Part shown: in pieces, positions 8,637-16,581 of the stretch
Layout: the number at the start of each line of letters is the position of its first letter
Numbering within the stretch: the first letter of the stretch is position 1
DNA from: Myxococcales bacterium
Lineage (GTDB): Bacteria; Myxococcota_A; Polyangia; Haliangiales; Haliangiaceae
Assembly (NCBI GenBank): GCA_016720595.1
Contig: JADKKI010000058.1
Coordinates: 1 to 21,110 of the forward strand
DNA length: 21,110 nt
Direction: 5' to 3'
The notes under the pieces: generated by a model
What the model saw: only the letters and a program-made list of their open reading frames with translations
Databases searched by the model: none
Told to the model about the DNA's origin: nothing
Made by a program: the position numbers and the translations under genes

Positions 8637-8810
8637 GTGTTTTCGACCACGCGCACCCAGAGCGCCGACGCGCAGTGTTTCGCGGCCTGCGACAACGAGG
8701 TCGATTGCGTGGCCCACTGCCCGGGCGCGGTTCGGAGCGCGCAGTCCTGCGACGGTGAATACCTCTGCGCCGATGACAGGAGCCTGACCCCGGGGCGAAG
8801 GTTGGGGTGA
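8637..8810 (+). CDS. Short cysteine-rich ORF or gene remnant
   Basis: A 57-residue ORF from a GTG at 8637 with a dense cysteine pattern (CFAACDNEVDCVAHC, then SCDGEYLC), typical of a disulfide-stabilised extracellular segment. It lacks a signal peptide and ribosome site. It may be the tail of a lipoprotein gene whose front was lost or is frameshifted, since the lipoprotein encoded just downstream also ends in CxxxC pairs (CLFEC, CRAAC). The same frame is open upstream only by chance through the preceding gene. Confidence 0.3.
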   Translation: MFSTTRTQSADAQCFAACDNEVDCVAHCPGAVRSAQSCDGEYLCADDRSLTPGRRLG

Positions 8811-8888
8811 CCGTGGGACTTGTCGTTGTTGGTCTTAGTGCTTGCGCACGAACGGGAGAGCGATGGTCGACCGTTGCCGGTGGCCTGC

Positions 8889-8894
8889 TACGAT
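8889..8894 (+). promoter_or_regulatory. -10 box of a probable leaderless transcript (gene at 8901)
   Basis: TACGAT, then GCGTAC, then the GTG start at 8901: exactly the -12 to -7 placement seen before the genes at 7793 and 9768. This box is also the main reason to choose the GTG at 8901. Confidence 0.6.
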
Positions 8895-8900
8895 GCGTAC

Positions 8901-9704
8901 GTGCCTGCACGACGTGTCTCGTGTGCCGTCGCCCGGTACCGCTCCGGGTGGCTTCGCCTCGCGATCGTCCTGGTGACGGGCGCCTGCGCGTCACCGCACC
9001 CACCGGCGGAAGGCGTCTCGCGAACGCCAGTGGCAATCGTGGCCCCGCGCCCACTCGTGGCTGACGGAGGGGTAGGGGGCCGCGAGCCTGGCACCGGAGA
9101 TGCGGCGGGTGTGGACGATACGCGAGCAGGCTCGACGAGCGCGGGCTCGGCCGGCGCGGTCGCGCAGGCGAAGCCCGCCCCCGTCGCCTGCGCCGACGAC
9201 CCGCTGGATCCCGCCTTCGAGTCCGATGGGAGCGGTGCCCGGGCTGCTCTTCCCCGTCAGCGGTTCGACACGTGTGCGCCCATCGATCTCGATGGCAAGC
9301 CGCCGTGCGAGGTCAGGTGTAGCCAGGTCGCTCCTGCGCGTGACTATCGTAGTGGGGAGACCGGCGGCCAGCCGAACTTCCACATGCTCGAGCACACGGT
9401 GTACTTCACCGCGGAGCGTCGTCCGGCGAGAGAGCTCGGTCGTATCGTGACCTACGATGGGCCGCTCGACGCGGCCAACGCCAGTAGCGCTGCGAGCAAG
9501 ACGACGGTCGCCTTCGTCGATCCCCTGACGTCGCCTCCCACTCTCGAGCTGCGATCCGGTTCGTGCCTGTTCGAGTGCAACGGGCACGGGCCGCTCGCTC
9601 CCCAGCTGCAGCCAGACGCGAAGAGCGACGAAGCCTGCCGCGCGGCCTGCCCGCCGACTGCACGGTACCGCTATGACGGGAAACGGCTCCGGCTGGTGCG
9701 CTGA
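8901..9704 (+). CDS. Putative lipoprotein with cysteine pairs, unknown function
   Basis: 267 residues from GTG at 8901. The open frame extends upstream to 8820, but that part is not protein-like and the promoter box at 8889 fixes the start. A short basic N-terminus and hydrophobic stretch (LRLAIVLVTGAC) end in a Cys that fits a loose lipobox. A Gly/Ala/Pro-rich linker follows to about residue 95. The folded part has five cysteine clusters (VACADDP, FDTCAPIDLDG, PPCEVRC, GSCLFEC, EACRAACPP), so it is probably disulfide-bonded outside the cytoplasm. I recognise no family. It is intact, without indels. Confidence 0.7.
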   Translation: MPARRVSCAVARYRSGWLRLAIVLVTGACASPHPPAEGVSRTPVAIVAPRPLVADGGVGGREPGTGDAAGVDDTRAGSTSAGSAGAVAQAKPAPVACADDPLDPAFESDGSGARAALPRQRFDTCAPIDLDGKPPCEVRCSQVAPARDYRSGETGGQPNFHMLEHTVYFTAERRPARELGRIVTYDGPLDAANASSAASKTTVAFVDPLTSPPTLELRSGSCLFECNGHGPLAPQLQPDAKSDEACRAACPPTARYRYDGKRLRLVR

Positions 9705-9755
9705 CGGAGTGGAAGCTGGAATCGCAGCGACGGAGATCGCCGCGAGCCGCCGCGG

Positions 9756-9761
9756 TACGCT
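9756..9761 (+). promoter_or_regulatory. -10 box of a probable leaderless transcript (gene at 9768)
   Basis: TACGCT followed by GCACCG and the ATG at 9768; 6-nt spacing identical to the other three boxes. No Shine-Dalgarno sequence lies before this ATG. Confidence 0.6.
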
Positions 9762-9767
9762 GCACCG

Positions 9768-10268
9768 ATGAAGCTCCTCCTCCTCCTATGCGCCTGGTGT
9801 GGGCTCGCGTCAGCTGATGCCTTCAAGACCGGCACGCTCACGTACGAAGGCCACTGGGCCAAGCAGACCGAGACGTGGACGACCAGGCTCGCCTCTTCGG
9901 GGGAGATGATGCAGTTCGATCCGCACCACGACATCGCGAACTACTTCTCGAAGGCGGGCTTCAAGGTCGTGAAGGACGGGATCTATATCCAGGGCGAGTC
10001 TCTCGACGAGCCGCCCGCGCCCGCGCTCGCGATCGCGCTGCCGCTCAAGGCCGGCACAACGCACCAGGTGCCGGGGATGATTCCGACCAACTACAAGGTC
10101 ATCAGCCGCGGCAAGCTGAAGGTCAAGGCCGGCACGTTCGACGCGTGGAAGATCGAGATCTCGGACAAGCCGAACGGCAAGGGCGCAGTGTGGTTCGCCC
10201 CGGGCACCGGCGTCGTGAAGATCCAGCTACCGACGGGGCGCATCGACGAGCTCGTCAAGATCGAGTGA
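9768..10268 (+). CDS. Small exported beta-rich protein (DUF3108-like)
   Basis: 166 residues, complete. The signal peptide MKLLLLLCAWCGLASA is cut before DAFK. The mature part alternates short beta strands with conserved-looking turns: GTLTYEGHWAKQTETWT, YKVISRGKLKVKAGTFDAWK, GAVWFAPGTGVVKIQLP. The order 'VKAGTFDAWKIE ... VWFAPGTGVVK' matches the pattern of DUF3108 / TapB-type periplasmic proteins, whose biochemical role is largely unknown. It ends 46 bp from the convergent gene at 10314. Confidence 0.75.
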   Translation: MKLLLLLCAWCGLASADAFKTGTLTYEGHWAKQTETWTTRLASSGEMMQFDPHHDIANYFSKAGFKVVKDGIYIQGESLDEPPAPALAIALPLKAGTTHQVPGMIPTNYKVISRGKLKVKAGTFDAWKIEISDKPNGKGAVWFAPGTGVVKIQLPTGRIDELVKIE

Positions 10269-10313
10269 GTGCGCACGAAACGCGCCGCGCCGATCACTGA
10301 ACCGCGGAACTGG

Positions 10314-11036
10314 TCAGAGCGCGACCGGCGTCACGAGGCCATCGTCGACCAGCACCATGTACCGCCGGCCGTCGAGCGTGACGACGCCGAGCGGCGAGCC
10401 GCGGTAGCCACCGTACGGTTCTGCACCCGGCGTGCGCACATAGGTCGTCGAGATGCTGCTTCCATCGGCGTAGGTCCACGCGGTGATCAACTCGACGTTC
10501 GTGCCGACGACCTTTGACAATGAGATCGTCGCCGGATCGAGCGGCGGCGCGAATCCCGCGGTCTGTGCCCAGGCCGCGGTCTCGAGGCCGACCGGCTCGC
10601 TCGCCAGTTCGTTCCACACCACGGTCGCGAACCGACCCTCGACCGCGATGCGCACCTGCTCCGGCTCGCGCGGAGAGATCTCCAGCGCATTCATCGGATC
10701 ACGCGACTCCCACGCTGGCTTGATGACCACGTGGTTCACCGAGGCCAGGCGCCGCATTCGATCCGGGCCGACGAGGGTCAGCTTGCGCGCAGTGGCGAAG
10801 GCCGGAGCCGGCGCGATCTCGCTGCTGTCGTACGTCATCCGATCGCTGAACCACGACAGGCCCTCGACCGAGGGCACGTTCTTGTCGAGAAGCACGAACG
10901 TGCGCCCGTGGTGATTCGCGACGAGAAACATTGCCGGTGCGCGCGGCCCGTAATCGCCTCCACATGCGTCGGCGATCTGCGTTTTGATCGAGGTCGAGGC
11001 GAGAACGGCAGCGACAAGTGACGTGGTGAAGCGCAT
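10314..11036 (-). CDS. Exported protein, unknown function
   Basis: 240 residues from the ATG at 11036, chosen because GAAAGGA lies 8 nt upstream; the frame is open to 11120 but lacks support there. A signal peptide (MRFTTSLVAAVLASTS ... IADA) precedes CGGDYGPRAPAMFLVA. The mature protein is beta-rich, with NHHGRTFVLLDKNVP, FATARKLTLVGPD and a C-terminal strand pair (VTLDGRRYMVLVDDG). Signal peptide plus CGG(D/W)YGPR is a style I associate with uncharacterised myxobacterial secreted proteins. No catalytic motif is visible. It follows the receptor kinase gene on the same strand by 110 bp. Confidence 0.7.
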   Translation of the reverse strand: MRFTTSLVAAVLASTSIKTQIADACGGDYGPRAPAMFLVANHHGRTFVLLDKNVPSVEGLSWFSDRMTYDSSEIAPAPAFATARKLTLVGPDRMRRLASVNHVVIKPAWESRDPMNALEISPREPEQVRIAVEGRFATVVWNELASEPVGLETAAWAQTAGFAPPLDPATISLSKVVGTNVELITAWTYADGSSISTTYVRTPGAEPYGGYRGSPLGVVTLDGRRYMVLVDDGLVTPVAL

Positions 11037-11074
11037 CGGGCGGGTCCTTTCGTGGGTGCGAAGGGTCAACGAAC

Positions 11075-11091
11075 CGCCACGCCAAGTGGCG
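11075..11091. repeat. Inverted repeat between kinase gene and exported-protein gene
   Basis: CGCCAC-GCCAA-GTGGCG, 6-bp arms with a 5-nt loop, 56 nt after the kinase stop and 39 nt before the next start. It could be a terminator without a U-tract or an operator. Confidence 0.4.
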
Positions 11092-11146
11092 CACGGAATC
11101 TCGTAACCCCGCGAGATCAAGGGACGAGGCCGGGAGCGCGCGTCGA

Positions 11147-14001
11147 TCAGCGGCGCTTGACGGCAGGGATCATAACCACGGCGAGCGGTTGATCCGGCGA
11201 CACCACGACACAGCCGGCATCGCCGTCTCCGAGCAAACGGACGGCGTCGTCGGGAGACGTGATGGTGGCGAGCAGCTTCCTCGAGAGCTCGACCGCGCAG
11301 ATCGTGACATCCTCGTCTGGTCGAGCGGACAGCTCGCCGGTCAGATCGTCGGCCTCGACGTGGCCCGTGAACGCGGGTGCGAGCTGCGCGGCATCCCGCT
11401 GGCCGAGCGCGAGCGTCGTGGCGTTACCGAGGCGCAGGAGCTCGCGGACGGTTCCCTTGGTGTTCGGATGGGCTCCCCGCAACATGAACGCCATCGCCGC
11501 GTCCGGCGGGTTCGCGGTCTCGGAGCGGCCGATGATGTAGAGCACGCGGTTCGAGGACGGCTTCGTGGCGAGCTTGACCTGAACCCCGGTGATCACGGGC
11601 GAGGTCACGTCGAAGTACCGGGGGGCGTCCGTATCATCGGGGAGCAGGGCGGTGATCTCGTGCTTGCCCCGGGGGATGCGCGAGAGCTTGAAGTGCCCAT
11701 CTCGATCGACCGGCCCGGCATGGAGCTGCGAGGCCTTGTCTCCATAGATGTAGATCGCCACGCGTACCCGACTGAAGGGTTCGCTGCCGAGCACGACGTT
11801 CCCCTCGACGGTCGAGGTCGGCCCGAGCCTGAGCGTCATCGATGGTGTGAGCGCCGCCGGCAGTGAGACCTGATCGCCGTTGCTCGCCATCGCCATCTTT
11901 CGAGCCCCCACCAGCTCGAAGGTGCCATCGGCCTTGGTCGTGGTCTCGACGGTCGTCGCGATCGCCAGGACCGGCGAGGACAGCTCGGCGTCGTCGCCCC
12001 ACAGCCGGGCCCCCGCGACGACCTTCGCGTTGGCCACGGGCTTGCCGCGCTCGTCGACGACGGTGCCCTTGACGTTCTGCGGCTCGAACTCCGAGTCGAT
12101 CAGCGCCGCTCCGCTGTACGCCGATCCGGCGTCACGGGCTTCGAGGTTCGCCGCGTCGATGTCCCCGAGCCTCCACCGGGCGCGTGCTGCGAGCGCTGCG
12201 ACCCCTGCGCCGCGCCCGACCTCGCGTGCGCGGGCACGGTAGCGATCGGCGAGCGCCATCACGGCATCGAGGTCTTCCGGGTTCGACCGGTCGAGATGGA
12301 TCTTCATCAGCTCGATCGCGATGTCGAGCTCGGCCTGCCTACGACCCGCGGCGGCGTGGCGGGACAGCACGGTCTCGTAGCCGGCGATCGCATCGCCGGG
12401 CCGCCCCGCCTCGAGGGCCACGTCGGCCTGGATCGCGGCGAGCCCGGTGAGGTTCGCGTCGCTCGGGAACTGCTTGGTGGCTTCCTCGACACGGCGGAGG
12501 GTGGCCAGCTCTCCGGTATAGGTCGCGAATGCGGCCTGGACCTTGATCGCGTCGTCGTCACACGCCGAGGACGCCGCCTGGATCTTCGCGAACAGCGCCA
12601 GGGCCTTGCCGAACAGCGCCGGGGCGTACGCGGGGTCGAGGCCGACGCGCCCAGCGAGCAGCGCGACGGTTCGCACGCACGGTGGCTGGGTGTCCGCGGC
12701 GAGCTCGCTGTCGATCGCGTTGCCGCTGTCCTTCGCCTTCGCGAGCACCGCGAACGCACTCGAGAGCGGACCGTCGATCGTCGTCAGCAGGTGCGGCGGC
12801 TGATCGGTCTCGCATGCGCTGGGATCCACCAGCTCGTCGGTGAGTGCATCCGGGCCCGGAGCTCGATCATGAAACGCGTCGGCGATCCGTGCGAACACAC
12901 CATCGAGGCACGCGAGCCGCGCACCGCGCACCTCTCGCTTGGCCTCGCACGCGGAAGCGCGCGCGGCTCGCCATCGTTCGACGTGGGGCTTCGCGCCGGC
13001 CGTCAGCGTCACGCTGTCGGGATCGATGGCGGGCTGCGCGCAGGCCGAACTCTGGGTCGTGGCGGAGCGGGAGATCACGTAGATGACGATGCCGGCGGCT
13101 GCGAGGCCGACGCCCCCGAGCACCGCGATCGATCGGCGAGAGCTGGTGCGCTCGATCGCGTGGAGGAGCTCGTTCATCGACGGCCAGCGGTGCTTGGGAT
13201 CGATCGCGAGCCCGCGGCGCAACACCGGCCGCAACGTACGGGGCAGCGCTGCGTCGTCGAGATCCGCCGGCCCGTCGAGGACGTCCTCGCGGAGATCCTC
13301 GAGCGTGGCGCCGACGAACGGCCGCTTGCCGCTCAGCGCCTCCCACAGCGCCACGCAGAAGGCGAACTGATCGGTCGCGGAGGGCCGGCGCCGCGGCCGG
13401 CTGCCGCAGATCGAGCGTCGGCCGTGACGAGCGACCGTCGGCTCCTTCGGAGCGCGCGAGCCCGAAATCGGTGACCACGATCCGGCCGCTCCGGCTCCGC
13501 AGCACGTTGCTCGGCTTGAAGTCACGGTGGACCAAGCCCTCGGCGTGCGCTGCAGCGAGGCCGCGGCCCGCCGCCACGAACGCCGCGATCACGTCGCGCG
13601 GCCGCGGCTTCGTGTTCTCGAGCCACTCGCCGAGCGTCCCGCCCTCGATCAGCTCCATCGCGACGAAGTCCTCGCCGTCCGCGGTGCCGACCTCGAACAC
13701 CGTGATCACGTTCGCGTGCGACAGCTTCGCCATCGCGCGGGCCTCGCGCAGGAGCCGTGCGCTCGCATCGGCATTCTTGCCATGCAACACCTTCACCGCC
13801 ACGCGCCGCTCGAGCTCGGGATCGTACGCGGCGTGCACCACGCCCATGCCGCCCTTGCCGAGCACGGACTCGAGCTCGAACCGCCCTAGCTTGGTCCGCG
13901 TGAGCGCCTGTGACGAGCCGGGGCCACTCGCGAGGGTCTCGGCACCCGCGGCCGGGGCTCCCGGCGCCGTCGCGGTCTGCGCGAACTCGTCGTCACGGCA
14001 C
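11147..14001 (-). CDS. Receptor-like Ser/Thr protein kinase with extracytoplasmic carboxypeptidase-regulatory domains
   Basis: About 950 residues. The GTG at 14001 is supported by TATCCT 6 nt upstream; one extra base just after it must be removed to join the kinase frame ([12 protein letters not shown]). Kinase motifs: GKGGMG, VAVKVL (ATP lysine), HRDFKPSN (13529 onward) and DFG (13469-13461). A frame change lies between 13461 and 13372, after which [13 protein letters not shown] continues the C-lobe. The expected activation-loop end (GTPAYMAPEQ) is missing: only about 32 codons separate DFG from DQF, against about 45 normally. A TM helix ([20 protein letters not shown]) lies at 13135-13076. 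The outer part has a helical, TPR-like region (about 13000-12150) and then two beta-sandwich units of the carboxypeptidase regulatory type ([38 protein letters not shown]). The family phosphorylates Ser/Thr of cytoplasmic targets; the outer domains may sense ligands or wall. Confidence 0.85.
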
Positions 14002-14007
14002 CCGCTC

Positions 14008-14013
14008 AGGATA
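14008..14013 (-). promoter_or_regulatory. -10 box of a probable leaderless transcript (kinase, GTG 14001)
   Basis: TATCCT on the minus strand followed by GAGCGG and GTG. The 6-nt spacing equals that of the boxes at 7781, 8889 and 9756. Confidence 0.55.
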
Positions 14014-14049
14014 CCCGGAACCCGCGCCGGTTCAGGCGCTGGGCTGACC

Positions 14050-14327
14050 TTAGACGACGCGGGCGCTCGGGAAGTTTGGATCGGGCAGCGGCTTCAGCGA
14101 CCGCACGACCGCGTACGCCAGGGCCACGCCGATCCCGCCGCACAGGAGCGCCATGACGTACACGCTCCCCTTGTCACCGTGACCTCTCGACGCGACCAGG
14201 GCGCCGATGATCTCGCCGCCGATCCAGCCGAGCGCGCCGAGCGCGCCCCACGAGCCGGGGCGATGCTTCTCGCGAGCGATCTCGCAAGCCGCTTGCAGAA
14301 CTTCACGAGCACGAAGATCTCGATCAT
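14050..14327 (-). CDS. Small membrane protein with a Gly-rich hydrophobic hairpin (one frameshift)
   Basis: The ATG at 14327 starts [17 protein letters not shown] single indel near 14287 then gives [20 protein letters not shown], a Gly-rich hydrophobic segment ([12 protein letters not shown]), a second one ([20 protein letters not shown]) and the tail [17 protein letters not shown], with stop TAA at 14052-14050. Total near 92 residues with two membrane segments, in the style of small DUF-type membrane proteins seen beside bacterial signalling genes. It ends about 50 bp before the kinase start on the same strand, but the kinase has its own box. Function unknown. Confidence 0.65.
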
Positions 14328-14332
14328 TCGCA

Positions 14333-14338
14333 ATCCTA
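14333..14338 (-). promoter_or_regulatory. -10-like box (TAGGAT) before the small membrane protein
   Basis: TAGGAT, then 5 nt, then the ATG at 14327. The overlapping AGG could also act as a weak ribosome site, so leaderless initiation is less clear here. Confidence 0.4.
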
Positions 14339-14386
14339 CCTGATCCTGGAGGCGGACTCGAAGGCGAGTCGACTCACGCGCTGCAC

Positions 14387-15310
14387 TCAGGGCACGTCGA
14401 ACGAGGCGGTCTGCGACAGGCCGAGGGCGGTCGCTGTCACCTCGTAGTGGCCCCTGGTCTCGGGAAGGACGCGCGTGCAGTTGCGAAGGCTCTGGTACGC
14501 CACGCCGCCGGGAGGCGTGATCGCGTACGGCACGTAGACCTCGCGCGTGCCGCGGTGCGCGAAGAAGCACACGGTCATCGAGCCGTTCACGACGGGCGTC
14601 CCCTCGACGAGCGACTCGATGCGGTCGATCGCGTCGCCGACCTCGATGTCGAACGTGCCGGAGCCGAACGAGGCGGCAGTGGCCGTGACGTGGTGCGTCG
14701 CCGCGCCTGCCGGCAGCTGGAAGTGATCCCATGCGAGGGCGGTGAGGGCGATGTTGTCGATCGCGAGCGTGCCGTCGACGAGTAGATCGGTCCACTTCGC
14801 GGCGTCCGGTCCGTTGAGCGCGAAGCGAAACGTGCGCGCGGACTCCGTGAACGCGAGCGTGCTTGCGCTCGCGCGGCGATAGGTGACGTCGGGCAGCACC
14901 TCGACACTCGTCACCGGCTTGGTCTCGAGCGCCCAGTCGCTCGGTTCGATCTCGTTCGTGAGGATCGTGATCGTGGTCGTCCCGGGTGTCGGGGTCGTCG
15001 TCACGAGGAACGCGCGGTCACCACCCGAATCGTTGTCGAGCGTGAGCGTCGCGGGCCCGCCATCGGTGATGACGTCGAGGCCGGAGACGTCGTTGTACCG
15101 GATCGAGAGGGTGCTCGAGCCTCCCGCAGCGATCGGGTTGAGGCCGTACCGCGCATCGAGGGTGGGGATCAGCGAGGCGCCGACGAACGCCCGCCGCACG
15201 GGCTGGGTGGGATCGCCGACCTGGGTGCCGTTGCCGTTCGCCTCGGCGTCGACGAACGTCTGGCATCCGGCAGCACACAGGACCAGCGACGAGAGGACAA
15301 GTGAGCGCAT
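14387..15310 (-). CDS. Lipoprotein with beta-sandwich repeats, unknown function
   Basis: 307 residues from the ATG at 15310, chosen because it gives a textbook lipoprotein signal (MRSLVLSSLVLCAAGC) where the longer open frame to 15442 does not. The mature protein is Thr/Val-rich and beta-dominated: STLSIRYNDVSGLDVITDG, TTTITILTNEIEPSDWALE, HHVTATAASFGSGTFDIEVG, GHYEVTATALGLSQTASFDV. This looks like two or three Ig-like sandwiches without catalytic residues. Two cysteines near the end (TVCFFAHRG, LRNCTRV) may pair. It is intact and divergent from the DUF998-like gene across 160 bp. Confidence 0.75.
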   Translation of the reverse strand: MRSLVLSSLVLCAAGCQTFVDAEANGNGTQVGDPTQPVRRAFVGASLIPTLDARYGLNPIAAGGSSTLSIRYNDVSGLDVITDGGPATLTLDNDSGGDRAFLVTTTPTPGTTTITILTNEIEPSDWALETKPVTSVEVLPDVTYRRASASTLAFTESARTFRFALNGPDAAKWTDLLVDGTLAIDNIALTALAWDHFQLPAGAATHHVTATAASFGSGTFDIEVGDAIDRIESLVEGTPVVNGSMTVCFFAHRGTREVYVPYAITPPGGVAYQSLRNCTRVLPETRGHYEVTATALGLSQTASFDVP

Positions 15311-15457
15311 CTGCACCCAGCAAGACGCAATCGCCACGCCACCGCTAACGCCGCGATCCTGCACGGGGAACCGTCGGGATTCCATCACTGAAGGCGCCTC
15401 GCCGTCAGCTCCTCGCGACTCCCAACCGGGGCTCCGGCGCACCGTAGCTCGGGGCAG

Positions 15458-15463
15458 TAGGAT
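15458..15463 (+). promoter_or_regulatory. -10-like box (TAGGAT) before the DUF998-like gene
   Basis: TAGGAT, 7 nt, ATG at 15471. This is one base more than the four strict cases, so transcription may start one base before the ATG. Confidence 0.45.
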
Positions 15464-15470
15464 CGCAGAG

Positions 15471-16195
15471 ATGTCGGCGTATCGCCTCGCGGGTGTCTTG
15501 CGCTACGCGGCGATCCAGTTCGTCGTGCTGACGCCGATCGCGATGGTGCTCTACGCTGGTGGCACGTGGTTCGATCGATCCACGCCGCACTACCAGTTCA
15601 CCGGCAACTTCCTCTCGGACCTCGGGATGACCCACGCGTTCTCGGGCCGCGCGAACTATCCGTCGTGCGCCCTGTTCGCGATCTCGCTCGCGACCGTGGG
15701 CACGTCGATCGTCGCGTTCGGCTGGACCTGGCGCGGATTCGCCTTCGAGCGCGGGCGCGCGCGGATCGCGGGCCAGGCCAGCGCCGTGTTCGCCACCCTC
15801 TCGGGGCTCGCCTTCCTCGGCGTCGCGGCCACGCCGTTCGATCGCGCGCTGGACGCGCACAACACGTTCGTGCTGGCCGGGTTCGGTCTCCTCCGTGCTA
15901 CGTCGCGACGATCACGTACGCGATGTGGAGAAACGGTGTCGGCGGGGCACGGATCGCCGCGAACCTCGCCTACCTCGCGCTCGTGATGGGCTACGTGGGG
16001 CTCGTCGTCGCCGGCCCGCGCCTCGATACGCCGAGCGGCCACATGATCCAGGTGGTGGGCCAGAAGACCGTGGCATACGGCTCGATGCTTCACGTGATCT
16101 TCCTGGCCACCACCACCCGCCGCGCGCTGCGACGGATCGCTCACCGGCGAGCGGCGATGACCGGCATCCGGCCCGAAGCGGACGAGGCGAGATAG
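15471..16195 (+). CDS. DUF998-like six-helix membrane protein (one frameshift)
   Basis: The ATG at 15471 opens MSAYRLAGVLRYAAIQFVVL with TM1. Next comes HYQFTGNFLSDLGMTHAFSG, which matches the DUF998 signature (NFLSDLG, then a conserved N followed by S-x-x-LF: ANYPSCALFAISL). TM helices follow (ISLATVGTSIVAFGWTW; ASAVFATLSGLAFLGVAA) and the conserved HN turn (LDAHNTFVLAGFGLL). An indel near 15890 moves the reading to another frame (YVATITYAMWRNGVGGARI, LAYLALVMGYVGLVVAGPRL, YGSMLHVIFLATTTRR) with stop at 16193-16195. DUF998 proteins have no well-defined biochemical role. The 3' end overlaps the convergent ORF by 55 nt. Confidence 0.8.
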
Positions 16196-16581
16196 GCTCC
16201 GGCGGAGCGGCCGAATCGGAGCGATGCGGTCGGGCGTGCCGGCGCGTTCACCAGCGAGCGCGAGCGCGAACGTCGCCACAGCAGCAGCATCCCAACGCCG
16301 GCGAGGCCGAGCAGGACCGCGCGGAGGATCATCGTCACGCCGACCGGAATCCCGCCGACATCGAGGTGGGAGGTCGGGTAGTTGATGAGCCGCCCGGCGA
16401 CGCGCGCCATCGGACAACCGTGGCTTCGCGCGACCTCGGTGATCGCAGCGTCATAGCTGGATACGCCCGGGTGATCGGCCGTCGCGAACGCGATCGAGTC
16501 GTAGCCGTGAAGTTCCGTAGTGGTGCCTCGCGCGAGCAAGCGCAAACGCCTGACGCGTCGTGATCGGTCAAAATCGAACAT
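16141..16581 (-). CDS. C-terminal half of the DJ-1/PfpI protein, or a coupled TM protein
   Basis: An open frame begins at the ATG at 16581, overlapping the TGA of the DJ-1/PfpI frame (TGATG). The text (GYDSIAFATADHPGVSSYDA, HGCPMARVAGRLINYPTSHL) and a TM helix (TMILRAVLLGLAGVGMLLLW) followed by a basic tail look real. One base inserted at the overlap would join it directly to the upstream frame, whose last 30 residues (RVAVVVTDGVAESAVAALVD) already begin a second DJ-1-like fold. In this indel-rich area I think a single gene is more likely. The final 40 residues overlap the convergent gene and may be out of frame. Confidence 0.5.
   Translation of the reverse strand: MFDFDRSRRVRRLRLLARGTTTELHGYDSIAFATADHPGVSSYDAAITEVARSHGCPMARVAGRLINYPTSHLDVGGIPVGVTMILRAVLLGLAGVGMLLLWRRSRSRSLVNAPARPTASLRFGRSAGAYLASSASGRMPVIAARR

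Noticed and set aside
12296..13474. 392-residue + strand ORF opposite the receptor kinase gene
   Set aside because: It is antisense to well-supported kinase, TM and helical sequence, is Arg/Gly-rich without domains, and is open only because high GC removes stops.
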